IMG/VR virus record: IMGVR_UViG_3300036791_000807 | Span: 1 to 59,374 of that record | Reading direction: 5' to 3' (one strand) | Origin: a virus | DNA: 59,374 nucleotides | In this document: positions 46,682 through 56,220 of the stretch, piece after piece | Position numbering within the stretch: position 1 is the first letter of the stretch | How the letters are laid out: the number at the start of each line of letters is the position of its first letter | The notes under the pieces: generated by a model | Told to the model about the DNA's origin: nothing | The model's database searches: none | The model's input: the letters and a program-made list of their open reading frames with translations, nothing else | Made by a program: the position numbers and the translations under genes

Positions 46682-47149
46682 GTGCCGGTTGACGATTACC
46701 GCCCGACGTTGGAACAGGTGGGAGAGATCGACGCAGCACGTACCGTCGATGAGTCAGGCAACATAACCGGCACGTTCAGCGACCCAGCAGGCAGTTCTCA
46801 GGGTACAAAGCCGACAGCAACTCAGGTCAACGACCTAATCGACCGTTCGCTCCAGGAAGTGGAGATCTTCTTTGGGACGGATATCCCGGACGTTCTCTTC
46901 GACAACGCTGCGTACGTGGTGGCGATTCGGACGGCGTTCTGGATTGAGTTGACGTACTACGCGGCCGAGGTCATGCTCAACCGTTCACCATATCCTGAGT
47001 ACAAGCTCTTGTTTGACGAACTGAGACAGGAACTTGTAAACGCAATTCAGGCAGTTGAGGGCGGCGGCGACATCGGAGATACTCTGAGTCAGAACATGCC
47101 CCAATGGGCGTTTCCAGCGGACATCGACATCCTGGAGAGACCGTTCTGA
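46682..47149 (+). CDS. Head-tail connector (gp6-like)
   Basis: 155 aa from GTG 46682 (GGAGGGATCTGAAC). VNDLIDRSLQEVEIFFGTDIP, then VVAIRTAFWIELTYYAAEVM and KLLFDELRQEL are the long helices of gp6/gp15-type adaptors. It joins portal and tail. The stop overlaps the next gene (TGATGG). Confidence 0.75.
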   Translation: MPVDDYRPTLEQVGEIDAARTVDESGNITGTFSDPAGSSQGTKPTATQVNDLIDRSLQEVEIFFGTDIPDVLFDNAAYVVAIRTAFWIELTYYAAEVMLNRSPYPEYKLLFDELRQELVNAIQAVEGGGDIGDTLSQNMPQWAFPADIDILERPF

Positions 47150-47616
47150 TGGCCATCAAAGTTACGATCTTTGGCGACAATGCAGTCGAGGCCAATCTCA
47201 TTCATGGAGCCGAAGCTCTGGCTAACATGGAGCCTGTCCTGACTGAGGTAGCCAAGGACGTAATGCGGGTCATCAGGGTGACTATTGAGGGGCAGGGTCG
47301 GCGCTACGGAGGTAGCTGGCATGCGCTTGACCCGGCGTATCTTGCCAGGAAAATCAAGAAAGGGCTCGATCCAAGGATTCTGATTGCTACGAAGAAGATG
47401 TTGAATGCGTACAGCGAGTTCGGGAATGAGAATCAGGCGTTGCAGATTCTTCCTCACAGTCTGTTCCTTGGGTCACACCTTGACTATCCTGGGTATCACG
47501 AATACGGGACTAGCAAAATGCCGGCACGCCCCTTCCTGGAGTTTTATCCACAGGATCGGAAGCGCTGGTCAACTATGGTCTCTGAGTACATAACTGTGGC
47601 GATGGGTCTACCATGA
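47149..47616 (+). CDS. Phage virion morphogenesis protein (Mu gpG / HK97 gp10-like)
   Basis: 155 aa from ATG 47149. GAEALANMEPVLTEVAKDVM, YGGSWHALDPAYLARKIKKG, HEYGTSKMPARPFLEFY match the tail-completion family (including the G-T-x-MPARPF ending). It helps the head-tail joint. Overlaps both neighbours. Confidence 0.82.
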   Translation: MAIKVTIFGDNAVEANLIHGAEALANMEPVLTEVAKDVMRVIRVTIEGQGRRYGGSWHALDPAYLARKIKKGLDPRILIATKKMLNAYSEFGNENQALQILPHSLFLGSHLDYPGYHEYGTSKMPARPFLEFYPQDRKRWSTMVSEYITVAMGLP

Positions 47617-48257
47617 GCACAGTCGTCAATGACATCTTTGGTCCAATCTTCAGCGCGGACGTTCTGGAGGAAGCGGTCATGGCGACTCTAGGTGAATGGA
47701 TGCCAACGTACATCCAGGAGATGGAACATCAGCGAAACATCCGACGTGGTACGATCCCGCCGCCTCGACTCTACACCACTCGTAATGAGTTCTCTGCCTT
47801 CCCTGATGAGCAGATGCCGCTCTGCGTAGTTGTCTCTCCTGGAATGGCAGCGATCCATAGCGAGAGTAGTGGCATTCTCATGGCTTGGTACGGAATCGGG
47901 GTTGGTGTCGTTGCTCGGGCGAACACCGAGGTCAACACGAATAAGATGACAAAGGTCTATGGTGCTGCGGTTCGCGCCGTCATGTTGCAGAAGCAAGCAC
48001 TAGACGGATCTTGGAACTACGCGGGCGTCGAACTGATGGACGAGACGTTTGTGGATATCCCCACTCCAGAGCGCGAGCGGTCTATGCGTTCTGTTCAGGT
48101 CATCTTTCGTGTTCTTGTTGACAACATCGTCACCCGGTACGGTGGACCACCATATCCGACCGACCCAGATCCCATGACCCAACCGGGAACGCAATGGCCG
48201 GACGCAGAGACGGCTGATGTCACAGTCGTAATTGAAGGCGAAGGAGAGTTGCCTTGA
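47613..48257 (+). CDS. Tail terminator or head-tail joining protein
   Basis: 214 aa from ATG 47613. DVLEEAVMATLGEWMPTYIQ, PLCVVVSPGMAAIHSESSG, AVRAVMLQKQALDGSWNYAG. The size, beta/alpha alternation and position just before the sheath fit a tail terminator. No sequence hallmark is certain. Confidence 0.7.
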   Translation: MSTVVNDIFGPIFSADVLEEAVMATLGEWMPTYIQEMEHQRNIRRGTIPPPRLYTTRNEFSAFPDEQMPLCVVVSPGMAAIHSESSGILMAWYGIGVGVVARANTEVNTNKMTKVYGAAVRAVMLQKQALDGSWNYAGVELMDETFVDIPTPERERSMRSVQVIFRVLVDNIVTRYGGPPYPTDPDPMTQPGTQWPDAETADVTVVIEGEGELP

Positions 48258-48448
48258 CAGAATACAGGTATGTTGGCAGTTATGCCACCGCACTTAGGAG
48301 CGGCCGTCCAGTCGGGCCGGGTGAGACGATGGAGTTGACCGACGAAGAAGTCAACGCCAACGGAGCCATGATCGAGGACGGTCTCTTGCTCGAAGTCCAG
48401 CCAACCAAATCGAGTAGGCAAAAGAAGTCCGCAGGAGAGGAGGAGTAG
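48254..48448 (+). CDS. Small hypothetical protein before sheath
   Basis: 64 aa from TTG 48254, overlapping the previous stop (TTGA). YVGSYATALRSGRPVGPGET recalls the small SH3-like proteins next to tail genes. Ends in Lys/Glu-rich residues. Directly precedes the sheath. Confidence 0.65.
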   Translation: MTEYRYVGSYATALRSGRPVGPGETMELTDEEVNANGAMIEDGLLLEVQPTKSSRQKKSAGEEE

Positions 48449-49882
48449 ATGACCCGTCCTGGCACTGTTGTTCTTCAGCGCTCTACTCCGCCAGTCCGTT
48501 CTGCTCCCACAGATACCGGCGTTTGGTATGTAGTCGGTCTCACGGATGCTGGACCGACAGTTCCGACTCTCATTCGGAGCATGGCGGATTACGAGAGCAT
48601 CTTCGGCGCGAGAGTCTCGTACAGCATCTTGTACGACGCGCTCGACGTGTACTTCCACGAGGGAGGCAACCGAGCCTACGTCTCGCGTGTTGTTGGTTCG
48701 GCTGCTGCCGTCGCCACCCTCAACCTTCAGGACTCAGCCGCCGCCACATCGCTGGTTGTGTCGGCGCTTGGGCCAGGGGCCGTTACCTGGGAGGTAGGCG
48801 TTCGCGCTGGTCTCGCGGCCAATTCGTTCGTCATCTTCACCACCGACGGCACCAACGAGGTCGAAGCCAGTCCCGACATGATGACACAGGGGGATGCGGT
48901 CGCCTGGGGGCAGGGCAGCCAGTACATCAGAGTCGCTCTTGGAGCCAGTTCCGAGGTTCCTGCGGTGGCTGCGGCCGTCGCACTCGCGGGCGGCGACGAC
49001 GACCGTGCCAACATCACCGACGCCGACTGGCAATCGGCGCTCGATCACATCACCACCGACTACGGCATTGGGCAGGTCTCGGCTCCGGGTCGAACGAGTG
49101 ATCTGGGGCACCAGCAGCTTCTGCAGCATGCGAACGACATGCGTCGAGTCGCGATCCTCGATGCGCCAAACGTCGCATCCCAAGGTGCTCTGATCACTTC
49201 ATCGCATGCCTGTCGCGTCGGCAATCAAAGGTACGGCGGGATGTTCTGGCCCTGGTTGATCGTTCCGGGCGTCGTCTCGGGGACAACGCGGGTTGTTCCG
49301 CCATCCGCGTTGGTAGCCGGCAAGTCATCGGGCAACGATGCCGCCGGTCTCGGCCCTGCGACCCCTGCTGCCGGAGTCAACGGAGTCAGCGCGTTTGCGA
49401 CAGGGCTAACGCAGGATCCGACGAGCCTGGACACCGAGACGTTGAACGACAATGGCGTCGATGTCGTCCGTCAGCTGTACGGGACGATTCGTGTCTACGG
49501 CTGGCGCTCACTCGTCGATCCTGTCCAGGACCCAAACTGGGTCAACCTCGGCAACGTTCGTCTCTACATGGGGATCGCGGGGGAGGGCGCGGCGATTGCC
49601 GAGCAGTATCTCTTCACCAAGATCGACGGGCAGGGTCTCACGATCTCGTCGTTCAACGGAGCCCTGGCAGCGATGCTCAGTCGGTACTACAACAATGGAG
49701 ACCTCTACGGCCCTTCGGCCGCAGATGCCTTCTTCGTCGATACAGGGCCGACGGTGAACACTCCAACCACTCTCGCGAACAACGAGCTTCACGCCGTGCT
49801 CTACGTCGTGATGAGCCCGTTCGCCGAGTACGTCGTCATCGAGATCTACAAGCGTGCAGTGACAGAGGGGGTGAGCGGCTAA
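48449..49882 (+). CDS. Tail sheath protein
   Basis: 477 aa from ATG 48449 with GGAGGAGTAG. MTRPGTVVLQRSTPPVRSA, TGVWYVVGLTDAGP, MADYESIFG and YDALDVYFHEGGNRAYVSRV are classical for the phage sheath family, as is the C-terminal YVVIEIYKRAVTEG. It contracts around the tube on infection. This gene defines the myovirus type. Confidence 0.93.
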   Translation: MTRPGTVVLQRSTPPVRSAPTDTGVWYVVGLTDAGPTVPTLIRSMADYESIFGARVSYSILYDALDVYFHEGGNRAYVSRVVGSAAAVATLNLQDSAAATSLVVSALGPGAVTWEVGVRAGLAANSFVIFTTDGTNEVEASPDMMTQGDAVAWGQGSQYIRVALGASSEVPAVAAAVALAGGDDDRANITDADWQSALDHITTDYGIGQVSAPGRTSDLGHQQLLQHANDMRRVAILDAPNVASQGALITSSHACRVGNQRYGGMFWPWLIVPGVVSGTTRVVPPSALVAGKSSGNDAAGLGPATPAAGVNGVSAFATGLTQDPTSLDTETLNDNGVDVVRQLYGTIRVYGWRSLVDPVQDPNWVNLGNVRLYMGIAGEGAAIAEQYLFTKIDGQGLTISSFNGALAAMLSRYYNNGDLYGPSAADAFFVDTGPTVNTPTTLANNELHAVLYVVMSPFAEYVVIEIYKRAVTEGVSG

Positions 49883-49883
49883 C

Positions 49884-50345
49884 ATGGCAGTAATCCTGAG
49901 TCCTGGACCAACCCGTAAGGACACATGGAAGATCACCCTTCGGGTTGAGCATCCGCACAATCCCGGCAGCATGATCGACTATGGAATCTGGGACAAGAAG
50001 ACGGGTGGCGCCATCGACTCCGAGGAGCGCATCTACTACCCAGGAGCGATGGCAAGCGCCATTTCGCTCGGCGGTCGTAAGACGGTCAGCGAAGTTGTGC
50101 TGTCAAGGCTCTATCGTCTACAGAGGGATCACGACCCGATCCAGCAACTGATCGACGCAGCCGGTAGAAGTGCCATCGAGATCCACCAACAGCCAATGGA
50201 CATCCATGGGAACGTCTATGGATCGCCTATCGTCTACGGTGGCACCCTGAAGACGGTCACCCTGCCGGAGCACGACTCGGAGTCAAACGATCCGGCTCTG
50301 CTGGAGATCACCTGCACGATTCCTGCACCGCCGACAAGCACGTGA
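49884..50345 (+). CDS. Tail tube protein
   Basis: 153 aa from ATG 49884, one base after the sheath stop. DTWKITLRVEHPHNPGSMID, YYPGAMASAISLGGRKTVSE, SNDPALLEITCTIPAP fit the single-domain tube proteins of contractile tails. Size is typical. Confidence 0.85.
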   Translation: MAVILSPGPTRKDTWKITLRVEHPHNPGSMIDYGIWDKKTGGAIDSEERIYYPGAMASAISLGGRKTVSEVVLSRLYRLQRDHDPIQQLIDAAGRSAIEIHQQPMDIHGNVYGSPIVYGGTLKTVTLPEHDSESNDPALLEITCTIPAPPTST

Positions 50346-50366
50346 TTGTAACCGGAGGGAGCAAGC

Positions 50367-50921
50367 ATGAGTGAGCAAGAGACAGAAATCAACGAGCCGC
50401 TGATTCACGATCTCGTCAGCGGCGAGGCGCAAGGCCCGCAATCGCTACATGAGCAGTTGCGGGCCAAGCGCGAAGAGATCGCGGAAACTCGCGACACTCT
50501 GATCGGCATCATCGGGTACACCGAGCCGTTGCTGCTCACCAGGCACGGTCTCATGGACCGTGTTGAGGTTGAGCAGATCGGCAAACGAATCCTTCGTGAG
50601 ACCAAGGATCGTGGTGAGCGTAACATGCGTCTGGTTTGCGATCAGATCATCAACTCGACCAAGGCGTTCTTCTTCCAGCGGGCGACTGACATCGAACCGA
50701 TCCTGCTGGAGGACGAACATGGGACGCCAATCGAGCGCTGGGATCAACTGGCGACCTATCTCGGCTGGGAACAGGCCGGAAACGGAACCGCTCGTGCGGC
50801 TCTGTACTTCGTCTTCGGTGACAACGAGTTCGCCATTGGCCAGTACGCCATCAAGCTTAACCGCTGGATGGGGAACACGGCTTACGATGTGGATACGGAG
50901 CTATTGGGGGAAGGGGTGTAA
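50367..50921 (+). CDS. Tail assembly chaperone, short form
   Basis: 184 aa from ATG 50367 with GGAGGGAGC. Acidic N terminus, then TLIGIIGYTEPLLLTRHGLM and VEVEQIGKRILRETKDRGER; position between tube and tape measure is the standard chaperone slot. The stop TAA 50919-50921 follows a G-rich run (50906-50916), a good site for a -1 frameshift into the next frame. Confidence 0.82.
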   Translation: MSEQETEINEPLIHDLVSGEAQGPQSLHEQLRAKREEIAETRDTLIGIIGYTEPLLLTRHGLMDRVEVEQIGKRILRETKDRGERNMRLVCDQIINSTKAFFFQRATDIEPILLEDEHGTPIERWDQLATYLGWEQAGNGTARAALYFVFGDNEFAIGQYAIKLNRWMGNTAYDVDTELLGEGV

Positions 50922-51124
50922 GCCCGCAAGGTGAGGTTGAGAGCGCTGTGCTTGTTGCCCTCTCCGGGCAGGATCCATTCACCTACCTTCACACGAAGGA
51001 CCCGGAGGAACGGGCACTTATGCTCAAGATCGCTATGCGGGCTGCGGAAGTGCGCTCCGACGAACGTGAAGATCAAGCGGTGCGAACCATCAATCGTCTA
51101 TCGCAAGCGATGAAAGCGAAGTAA
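50367..51124 (+). CDS. Tail assembly chaperone, frameshifted long form
   Basis: Downstream of the short form there is an open frame to TAA 51122-51124 in the -1 phase, about 68 codons without a start (SPQGEVESAVLVALSGQDPF, HTKDPEERALMLKIAMRAAE). It can be reached by a -1 slip at GGGGGAAGGGG (50906-50916), giving a fusion of about 250 residues, as with lambda G/GT. The exact slip codon is not certain: it does not fit a perfect X-XXY-YYZ heptamer. The tape-measure ATG overlaps the end. Confidence 0.78.
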
Positions 51125-53169
51125 TGTCAGCCAGCGAGAGATCGACCATTCGTATCGTCCTGACAGGGGCGAGAGAGGCAATGGCTGGCCTCATTGGAGT
51201 CTCCGAGGGGGTCGTGAGACTCGGAGAAGCCGAGAACATGCAAGGTGCTGCCGCTCTCAGAGCGGCAGAGAAGGAATGGCTTCATACACAGGCAATCTTC
51301 ACCTTGCGTCGTTATGCCTACGGAGCTACCCTGGCCCTGACTGCCATGATTGCTGAGACACTTCGCTGGGGTTACACGTTCGATCAGACGATGGCCTCCT
51401 CGCGTGCCGCGCTCTCTCCGGTGATCACTGGTGCCCAAGATCTGAATGCCGAACTGTTTCATCTCTTCAACTTCGCGAAGTACACCCCGTTCCAGTTCAA
51501 GGATATCACGACTGCCTTCCGGCAGATGTATCTTGGGTTTCGGCCATTCGGGATCTCGGTTGGCGAAACGAACAATGTAATTCAGGCCATGGTCGATAAC
51601 TTGTCGGCTACAGGCAGAACAACTCCTGGCGCTCTTAACCGAGTCGCGGTCGCTCTACAGCATATGGCGAACCTCGGGCATTTGACCGGGCAGGCGGTAC
51701 AGCAGCTAGCTCGTGACGGAATTCAAATCATGCCAGCCCTGCGAAAAGAACTCCATCTGACTGGCGACGATATGCATCGAATCGGTGCGCTCGGGATTCC
51801 GGTTCAACAGGTTTTGGATGCGATTGTCAAATACACAGAAACGACTCCGGGGCTTATGAATGCGGCGTACCGTCAGTCGCAGACGTTTGGTGGATCTCTA
51901 ACGACGTTGAAGGACAACATCTCTGAAGTGATGGGCGCTATGATCTCTGGACCGTTCAGTCATGGGCCTAGTTTCATATCAGGTATCAATAAGACATTCG
52001 ACACAATTACCAATCAGATTGAGGCGAATGTACGTGCAGGGAAGGGCATGGGCATCACCTGGAACTATGTCGCTGGCGTCTTTGAGAGTCGGTATCCAGT
52101 CTTGAGAGGATTCTTCACCGCTCTCAATCTTGCCTTCCAGTATGCCAAGGCGCTCGCAAACATTATCGCCAACTCTCTTCTACCAGCGATCAAGAACGCG
52201 GCATATACGCTCCTGCCGCTCTACATTCTACTCAAGCTCTTTGCCGATATCCTCTCGCTTGTAGGGCATCATGGAACGGTTCTTACATGGATCTTGACAA
52301 TCCTGATCGGGAACTGGCTCGTCTATCGGCAGATACTGATACTTGTGGCAATCAAACAGGCTATCATGACTGCCTTGACTTGGGCTCAAGTAACGGCCAC
52401 CTTGGTTCTCACTGCTTGGAATGAAAGATTGATTCTTTCAGAAGAGGGCGTAGTTGCCGGGGCAGGCTCGATGGGCAGGGCGCAAAAGGCATTGGTTCTA
52501 GTCACTATGGCTCTTGGTGCCGCAGTTGCTTGGGTAACAGAAACTGTGACGCTCATGTACTATGCCTTTGGATATGCTGAGGGGATTATTCCTGGACTGG
52601 CGGCCGCTTTTGAAGTCCTCTGGGCCGCCATGGGCCCGGTTGGCTGGATCATCCTCATCATCTCCGCTATTGCCATACTTGGGATCCTCTACTGGAGGGT
52701 GAAGTCGTTCCGCGATCTTGTCAACGATACTGTGACATGGATCTGGCGCCATGGGTGGATGCTTGGAATTGTCTTCCTCGGTATGATTGGTCCTATTTTG
52801 CTTGTGGCCAAGGCTATCGAATTGCTGGTGAAGCATTTCCAGACTCTCGTTCGTTGGGCGAAGGAGGCCTGGAAGTACACAGGTGGTGCAGTTGTCGGTG
52901 CTGCATCCGATACCTGGAAATTCTTGGGTCTGCAAGAGGGTGGCACCGTCTCGCGGTCGGGCATCTTCTTGGTCGGAGAACGCGGGCCGGAACTTGTGGC
53001 GCTGCCGGGTGGAGCGTCTGTCACCCCAGGAGCGGGGATGGCAATCAATACTGGCGGCGGCGGGATCTCTCTCCCGGACATCAACTTGAGGTCGATCATT
53101 CAGATTGATGGCAAGCAGGTTGCTGAGGCTGTCAGTAGACACAGACTCGATGCGGCGGCGAGAGCATGA
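51124..53169 (+). CDS. Tape measure protein
   Basis: 681 aa from ATG 51124, overlapping the chaperone stop (TAATG). Long helical protein with several hydrophobic segments in the middle (SLLPAIKNAAYTLLPLYILL, LTWILTILIGNWLVYRQILI, WIILIISAIAILGILYW) and the conserved-type opening (AREAMAGLIGVSEGVVRLGE, FNFAKYTPFQFKDITTAFRQ). A C-terminal EGGTVSRSGIFLVGERGPEL motif is common in tape measures. Sets tail length. Confidence 0.9.
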   Translation: MSASERSTIRIVLTGAREAMAGLIGVSEGVVRLGEAENMQGAAALRAAEKEWLHTQAIFTLRRYAYGATLALTAMIAETLRWGYTFDQTMASSRAALSPVITGAQDLNAELFHLFNFAKYTPFQFKDITTAFRQMYLGFRPFGISVGETNNVIQAMVDNLSATGRTTPGALNRVAVALQHMANLGHLTGQAVQQLARDGIQIMPALRKELHLTGDDMHRIGALGIPVQQVLDAIVKYTETTPGLMNAAYRQSQTFGGSLTTLKDNISEVMGAMISGPFSHGPSFISGINKTFDTITNQIEANVRAGKGMGITWNYVAGVFESRYPVLRGFFTALNLAFQYAKALANIIANSLLPAIKNAAYTLLPLYILLKLFADILSLVGHHGTVLTWILTILIGNWLVYRQILILVAIKQAIMTALTWAQVTATLVLTAWNERLILSEEGVVAGAGSMGRAQKALVLVTMALGAAVAWVTETVTLMYYAFGYAEGIIPGLAAAFEVLWAAMGPVGWIILIISAIAILGILYWRVKSFRDLVNDTVTWIWRHGWMLGIVFLGMIGPILLVAKAIELLVKHFQTLVRWAKEAWKYTGGAVVGAASDTWKFLGLQEGGTVSRSGIFLVGERGPELVALPGGASVTPGAGMAINTGGGGISLPDINLRSIIQIDGKQVAEAVSRHRLDAAARA

Positions 53170-53819
53170 ACATACCAGGGGCATTTGGGCAGATCCCGAC
53201 TAGACACTTCTACGTCTTTCAGTCATCCGACGGACATCAGGTTCAAGTGCTTCGTGGCGCAGATGCGCCTAAGGCTACGGACGGTATGGGAGGCTGGACG
53301 GTTGTAGCGCGTCCGCGCAGGACTGCGCTCACCCAATGGGACGGTAGAAACCCATACGCGATGGATGTCCCAGTCCTGTTCGATGGATGGTCTGAACGGA
53401 TCAATCTTGAGTCCGCGATCTCGACGCTCTTTCAAATGAGCGTTGGTAGTGACTATAGCCCGCCGCCAACCGTCAAGATCACCGGAGGCGTTCCGATCAA
53501 GAATGCCACCTGGGTCATCAATGGGATCGACTGGGGTACTGATGTCATCTGGGGAACTGATGGACCTGGCACACCGTATCGGCTACGACAGGATGCCGTC
53601 GTTCATTTGATCCAGTACAACCCGGAGAGGGATGTCAAGATCCTGACGACCAAATCCCTGCCCAACATCTACATCGTCCATCGAAAGGGCGAGACGATGC
53701 GGACAATCGCCAAGGCGATGTATGGAGACGCGAGACGATGGACAAAGATCAAGGCGGCCAATCCGAGTCATCGTGATCCGAACCATCTCAAGGTCGGCAC
53801 AAAGCTGAGGATCCCGTGA
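53166..53819 (+). CDS. LysM baseplate/tail protein (gp53-like)
   Basis: 217 aa from ATG 53166. N-terminal beta-rich segment (VVARPRRTALTQWDGRNPYA); C-terminal LysM domain IYIVHRKGETMRTIAKAMYG, RWTKIKAANPSHRDPNHLKV and GTKLRIP. Gene of this kind follow the tape measure in contractile tails and attach the hub to the tube. Stop overlaps the next GTG. Confidence 0.85.
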   Translation: MNIPGAFGQIPTRHFYVFQSSDGHQVQVLRGADAPKATDGMGGWTVVARPRRTALTQWDGRNPYAMDVPVLFDGWSERINLESAISTLFQMSVGSDYSPPPTVKITGGVPIKNATWVINGIDWGTDVIWGTDGPGTPYRLRQDAVVHLIQYNPERDVKILTTKSLPNIYIVHRKGETMRTIAKAMYGDARRWTKIKAANPSHRDPNHLKVGTKLRIP

Positions 53820-55951
53820 CGAAATCTGCTGCGACCGCCGTACACAAGCTTGAGTTAAGTCAACTCGATCCCAAGTCAATTCAGCAGGAGTTGATGGGAG
53901 ACGATCTTGACCTTGAGAAGCTTGTCGTCTATCTCAAGAGTCAGATCAAGTTTGATGCTGCGGAGCAGGTGATCGACGTTCAGATTCAGAGGTCGATTGA
54001 TCAGTCGTCTACCGTCGTCGTCAGCCTTCATGACTACGAGCGGTCGATACTGAACAGTGGCCTCCTCAACTCTCGTCTCGACATTCAGATTGATGGTCTC
54101 TGGTTCCGGCTCGTCAAGGTCAGTCGGAATGCCGGGTCTTCCCAACTCGATTTGACGTTTGAGGATCGCGAGATTGCTCTGCTACGGAGCTACCCCAAGA
54201 AGGGTGTCGCGCACAATGGTCTGAAGTTTGCACATCGCTCGAAGACTACACGAGCGGAGTTCATCCTGAACCTGATTCGGGAAGTGAAGGAAGTTCATAT
54301 CCCGGTTGTGATCCCGGAACTCCACAAGGTGCTGCCAATCGAGAAGACAACCGACGCGCCTGCGGCAACTCCTGTTAGCGGGCAGGGTGGGATCCCCACT
54401 CATGTGAACCAAGTGACCGAGGCTCATCTCAACCCAAGAATGAATATCCCCGGAGTAGCCGCTCAGTACTTTCTGACCGTCAAGGGTGTCCCGGCTACAA
54501 AGGAACAGATCACCAACGCCAATACCATTATCGCCGTCGGGCAGCAGATGAACGTCCCGCGTAAGCTCCTCGTTTGCGCCATCATGACGGCAACCACGGA
54601 ATCGACACTTCACAATTACTCGGGCGGCGATCTCGATTCCGTCGGTTTGTTTCAACAGCGAGCTAGCTGGGGTTCGTATCGAGACCGTCATGATCCGGCG
54701 ACGTCAGCGAGGATGTTCTTCAACGCTGCGATCAAGACGTACAATGAAGAGCCCAATGCCCCCTTCTGGCAGATCTGTGCCGACACTCAGCATCCGCGTC
54801 AAGACTTGCGTCGTGAATATGACCGCTGGCATGTTGAGGCGGATCGTACCGTGACGGCATCTGGCGATACAACCGATGTTGCCGGCGCCAACCTGATGAA
54901 TCCGACGGCGTTCAGCGGCACGGCAGCAGATTACATTTTCTATCGTGGCATCCCGACATTCCGAGGGAAGATCTGGAAGCGCGAGGACAGCTGGACGTGT
55001 ATCAAGAGGCTGGCCAATGAAGTCAATTGGCGGGCGTTCATGGTGAGCGGGGTGTTCTACCTGATTACTGATCAGGATCTGATCAAGATGCAGCCGATCA
55101 TGATTATCGATGAGACCAGCCCTGGTGTAGAGGGGATTGGTTTCGACTACGACATCGGCAAGAAGATGGCAACGGTCAGTATCAACGCTCACGTTGGTCG
55201 CTGGCTCGCGCCGCCCGGAGCGGTCATCGCCCTGCAGCATATGGGGCCGGTCAACGGTCGCTGGCTCGTTAATGACTTCAGCCGGTCTCTCTTCAATCCG
55301 AGCGCGCAGATCAACTGCAGCAAGCAACAACCGCTGCTTCCGGAACCGGCCACCGAGGCGATCCAAGCCGCCAACATTCCTACTTGGGCAAGTGGTTCAG
55401 GAAAGACCACCGTAACTGACCCGACTGTTGACACCAGTAGTGGACCGCTTGCGAGTGCTGCATCCAATGCTGAAAAGCTCCTTCACGATCCTCACTGGCA
55501 TGATGACAATGGTCAGGGTCGCGGTCAGCTAATGAAAGTTGCTTTAGGATCGCAATTGTTTGGGGCCGTCGGGCCGGTTAACCTCGATCCGCGAGTACCC
55601 GGTGTCATTCTCTGGCTCATCCAAAAGGGATACAGAATTGGAACGTATGCCTGGTGCACCGATCACAGCAATGATGGGCTTCACGGTCATGCCGGAGGAT
55701 TCGCGGTTGACATCTCCTCGATCAACGGCATCTCGATCAACACCGATAGCTTGCAGGCTCGTTCCCTCGTGCTTGAGGTCGGTACTCTGCTCCATAACCT
55801 TCAAGGGCCGCTCCATCCGCGTCAGCTGATCACCGGCGGCTACGGCAACCATGCCGATCTTCAAATCGCAGAGAACACGATCCCCAATCCTGGCTACTAT
55901 GGTGCGACGACGATGTCGGAGCATTGTAACCATATTCATGTAGGGTACTGA
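53816..55951 (+). CDS. Baseplate hub protein with internal lytic domains
   Basis: 711 aa from GTG 53816. The first about 130 residues are hub-like (QVIDVQIQRSIDQSSTVVVS, GLWFRLVKVSRN). Residues about 245-330 resemble a lysozyme/transglycosylase domain (AIMTATTESTLHNYSGGDLD, SVGLFQQRASWGSYRDRHDP). A second hub part follows (TFRGKIWKREDSWTCIKRLA). The C-terminal about 180 residues contain GLHGHAGGFAVDIS, a peptidase-like His/Asp site. It punctures and locally opens the cell wall. Confidence 0.85.
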   Translation: MTKSAATAVHKLELSQLDPKSIQQELMGDDLDLEKLVVYLKSQIKFDAAEQVIDVQIQRSIDQSSTVVVSLHDYERSILNSGLLNSRLDIQIDGLWFRLVKVSRNAGSSQLDLTFEDREIALLRSYPKKGVAHNGLKFAHRSKTTRAEFILNLIREVKEVHIPVVIPELHKVLPIEKTTDAPAATPVSGQGGIPTHVNQVTEAHLNPRMNIPGVAAQYFLTVKGVPATKEQITNANTIIAVGQQMNVPRKLLVCAIMTATTESTLHNYSGGDLDSVGLFQQRASWGSYRDRHDPATSARMFFNAAIKTYNEEPNAPFWQICADTQHPRQDLRREYDRWHVEADRTVTASGDTTDVAGANLMNPTAFSGTAADYIFYRGIPTFRGKIWKREDSWTCIKRLANEVNWRAFMVSGVFYLITDQDLIKMQPIMIIDETSPGVEGIGFDYDIGKKMATVSINAHVGRWLAPPGAVIALQHMGPVNGRWLVNDFSRSLFNPSAQINCSKQQPLLPEPATEAIQAANIPTWASGSGKTTVTDPTVDTSSGPLASAASNAEKLLHDPHWHDDNGQGRGQLMKVALGSQLFGAVGPVNLDPRVPGVILWLIQKGYRIGTYAWCTDHSNDGLHGHAGGFAVDISSINGISINTDSLQARSLVLEVGTLLHNLQGPLHPRQLITGGYGNHADLQIAENTIPNPGYYGATTMSEHCNHIHVGY

Positions 55952-56220
55952 TGAGCTACGTTACTCAAGACCTACCAGCACCGCCCGCTCTCGGAGATAT
56001 ATGGAGAGGCTTGGTCAACCGCGCTCCGGTAGACTTCGCGGATCGACTCGACATTCGGATCCCGGAGATGAACGACTTGCTCGTCTTTCCTGACTTGAGA
56101 TGGATGCCTCGTGGTAACACAACTCTGCCAAGTGTGGGTGATCATTGTCTTGTCGTCTTTGATAACGACTACGAGCCGTGGGTGATCGCATGGTGGCCCT
56201 TCGATAACCTGGAGACGTGA
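55951..56220 (+). CDS. Baseplate spike-like OB-fold protein
   Basis: 89 aa from ATG 55951, overlapping the hub stop. RIPEMNDLLVFPDLRWMPRG, LPSVGDHCLVVFDNDYEPWV: the beta pattern of the OB domain in gp45/gpV-like spikes, here without the long needle. It may be a truncated or minimal spike. Confidence 0.72.
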   Translation: MSYVTQDLPAPPALGDIWRGLVNRAPVDFADRLDIRIPEMNDLLVFPDLRWMPRGNTTLPSVGDHCLVVFDNDYEPWVIAWWPFDNLET

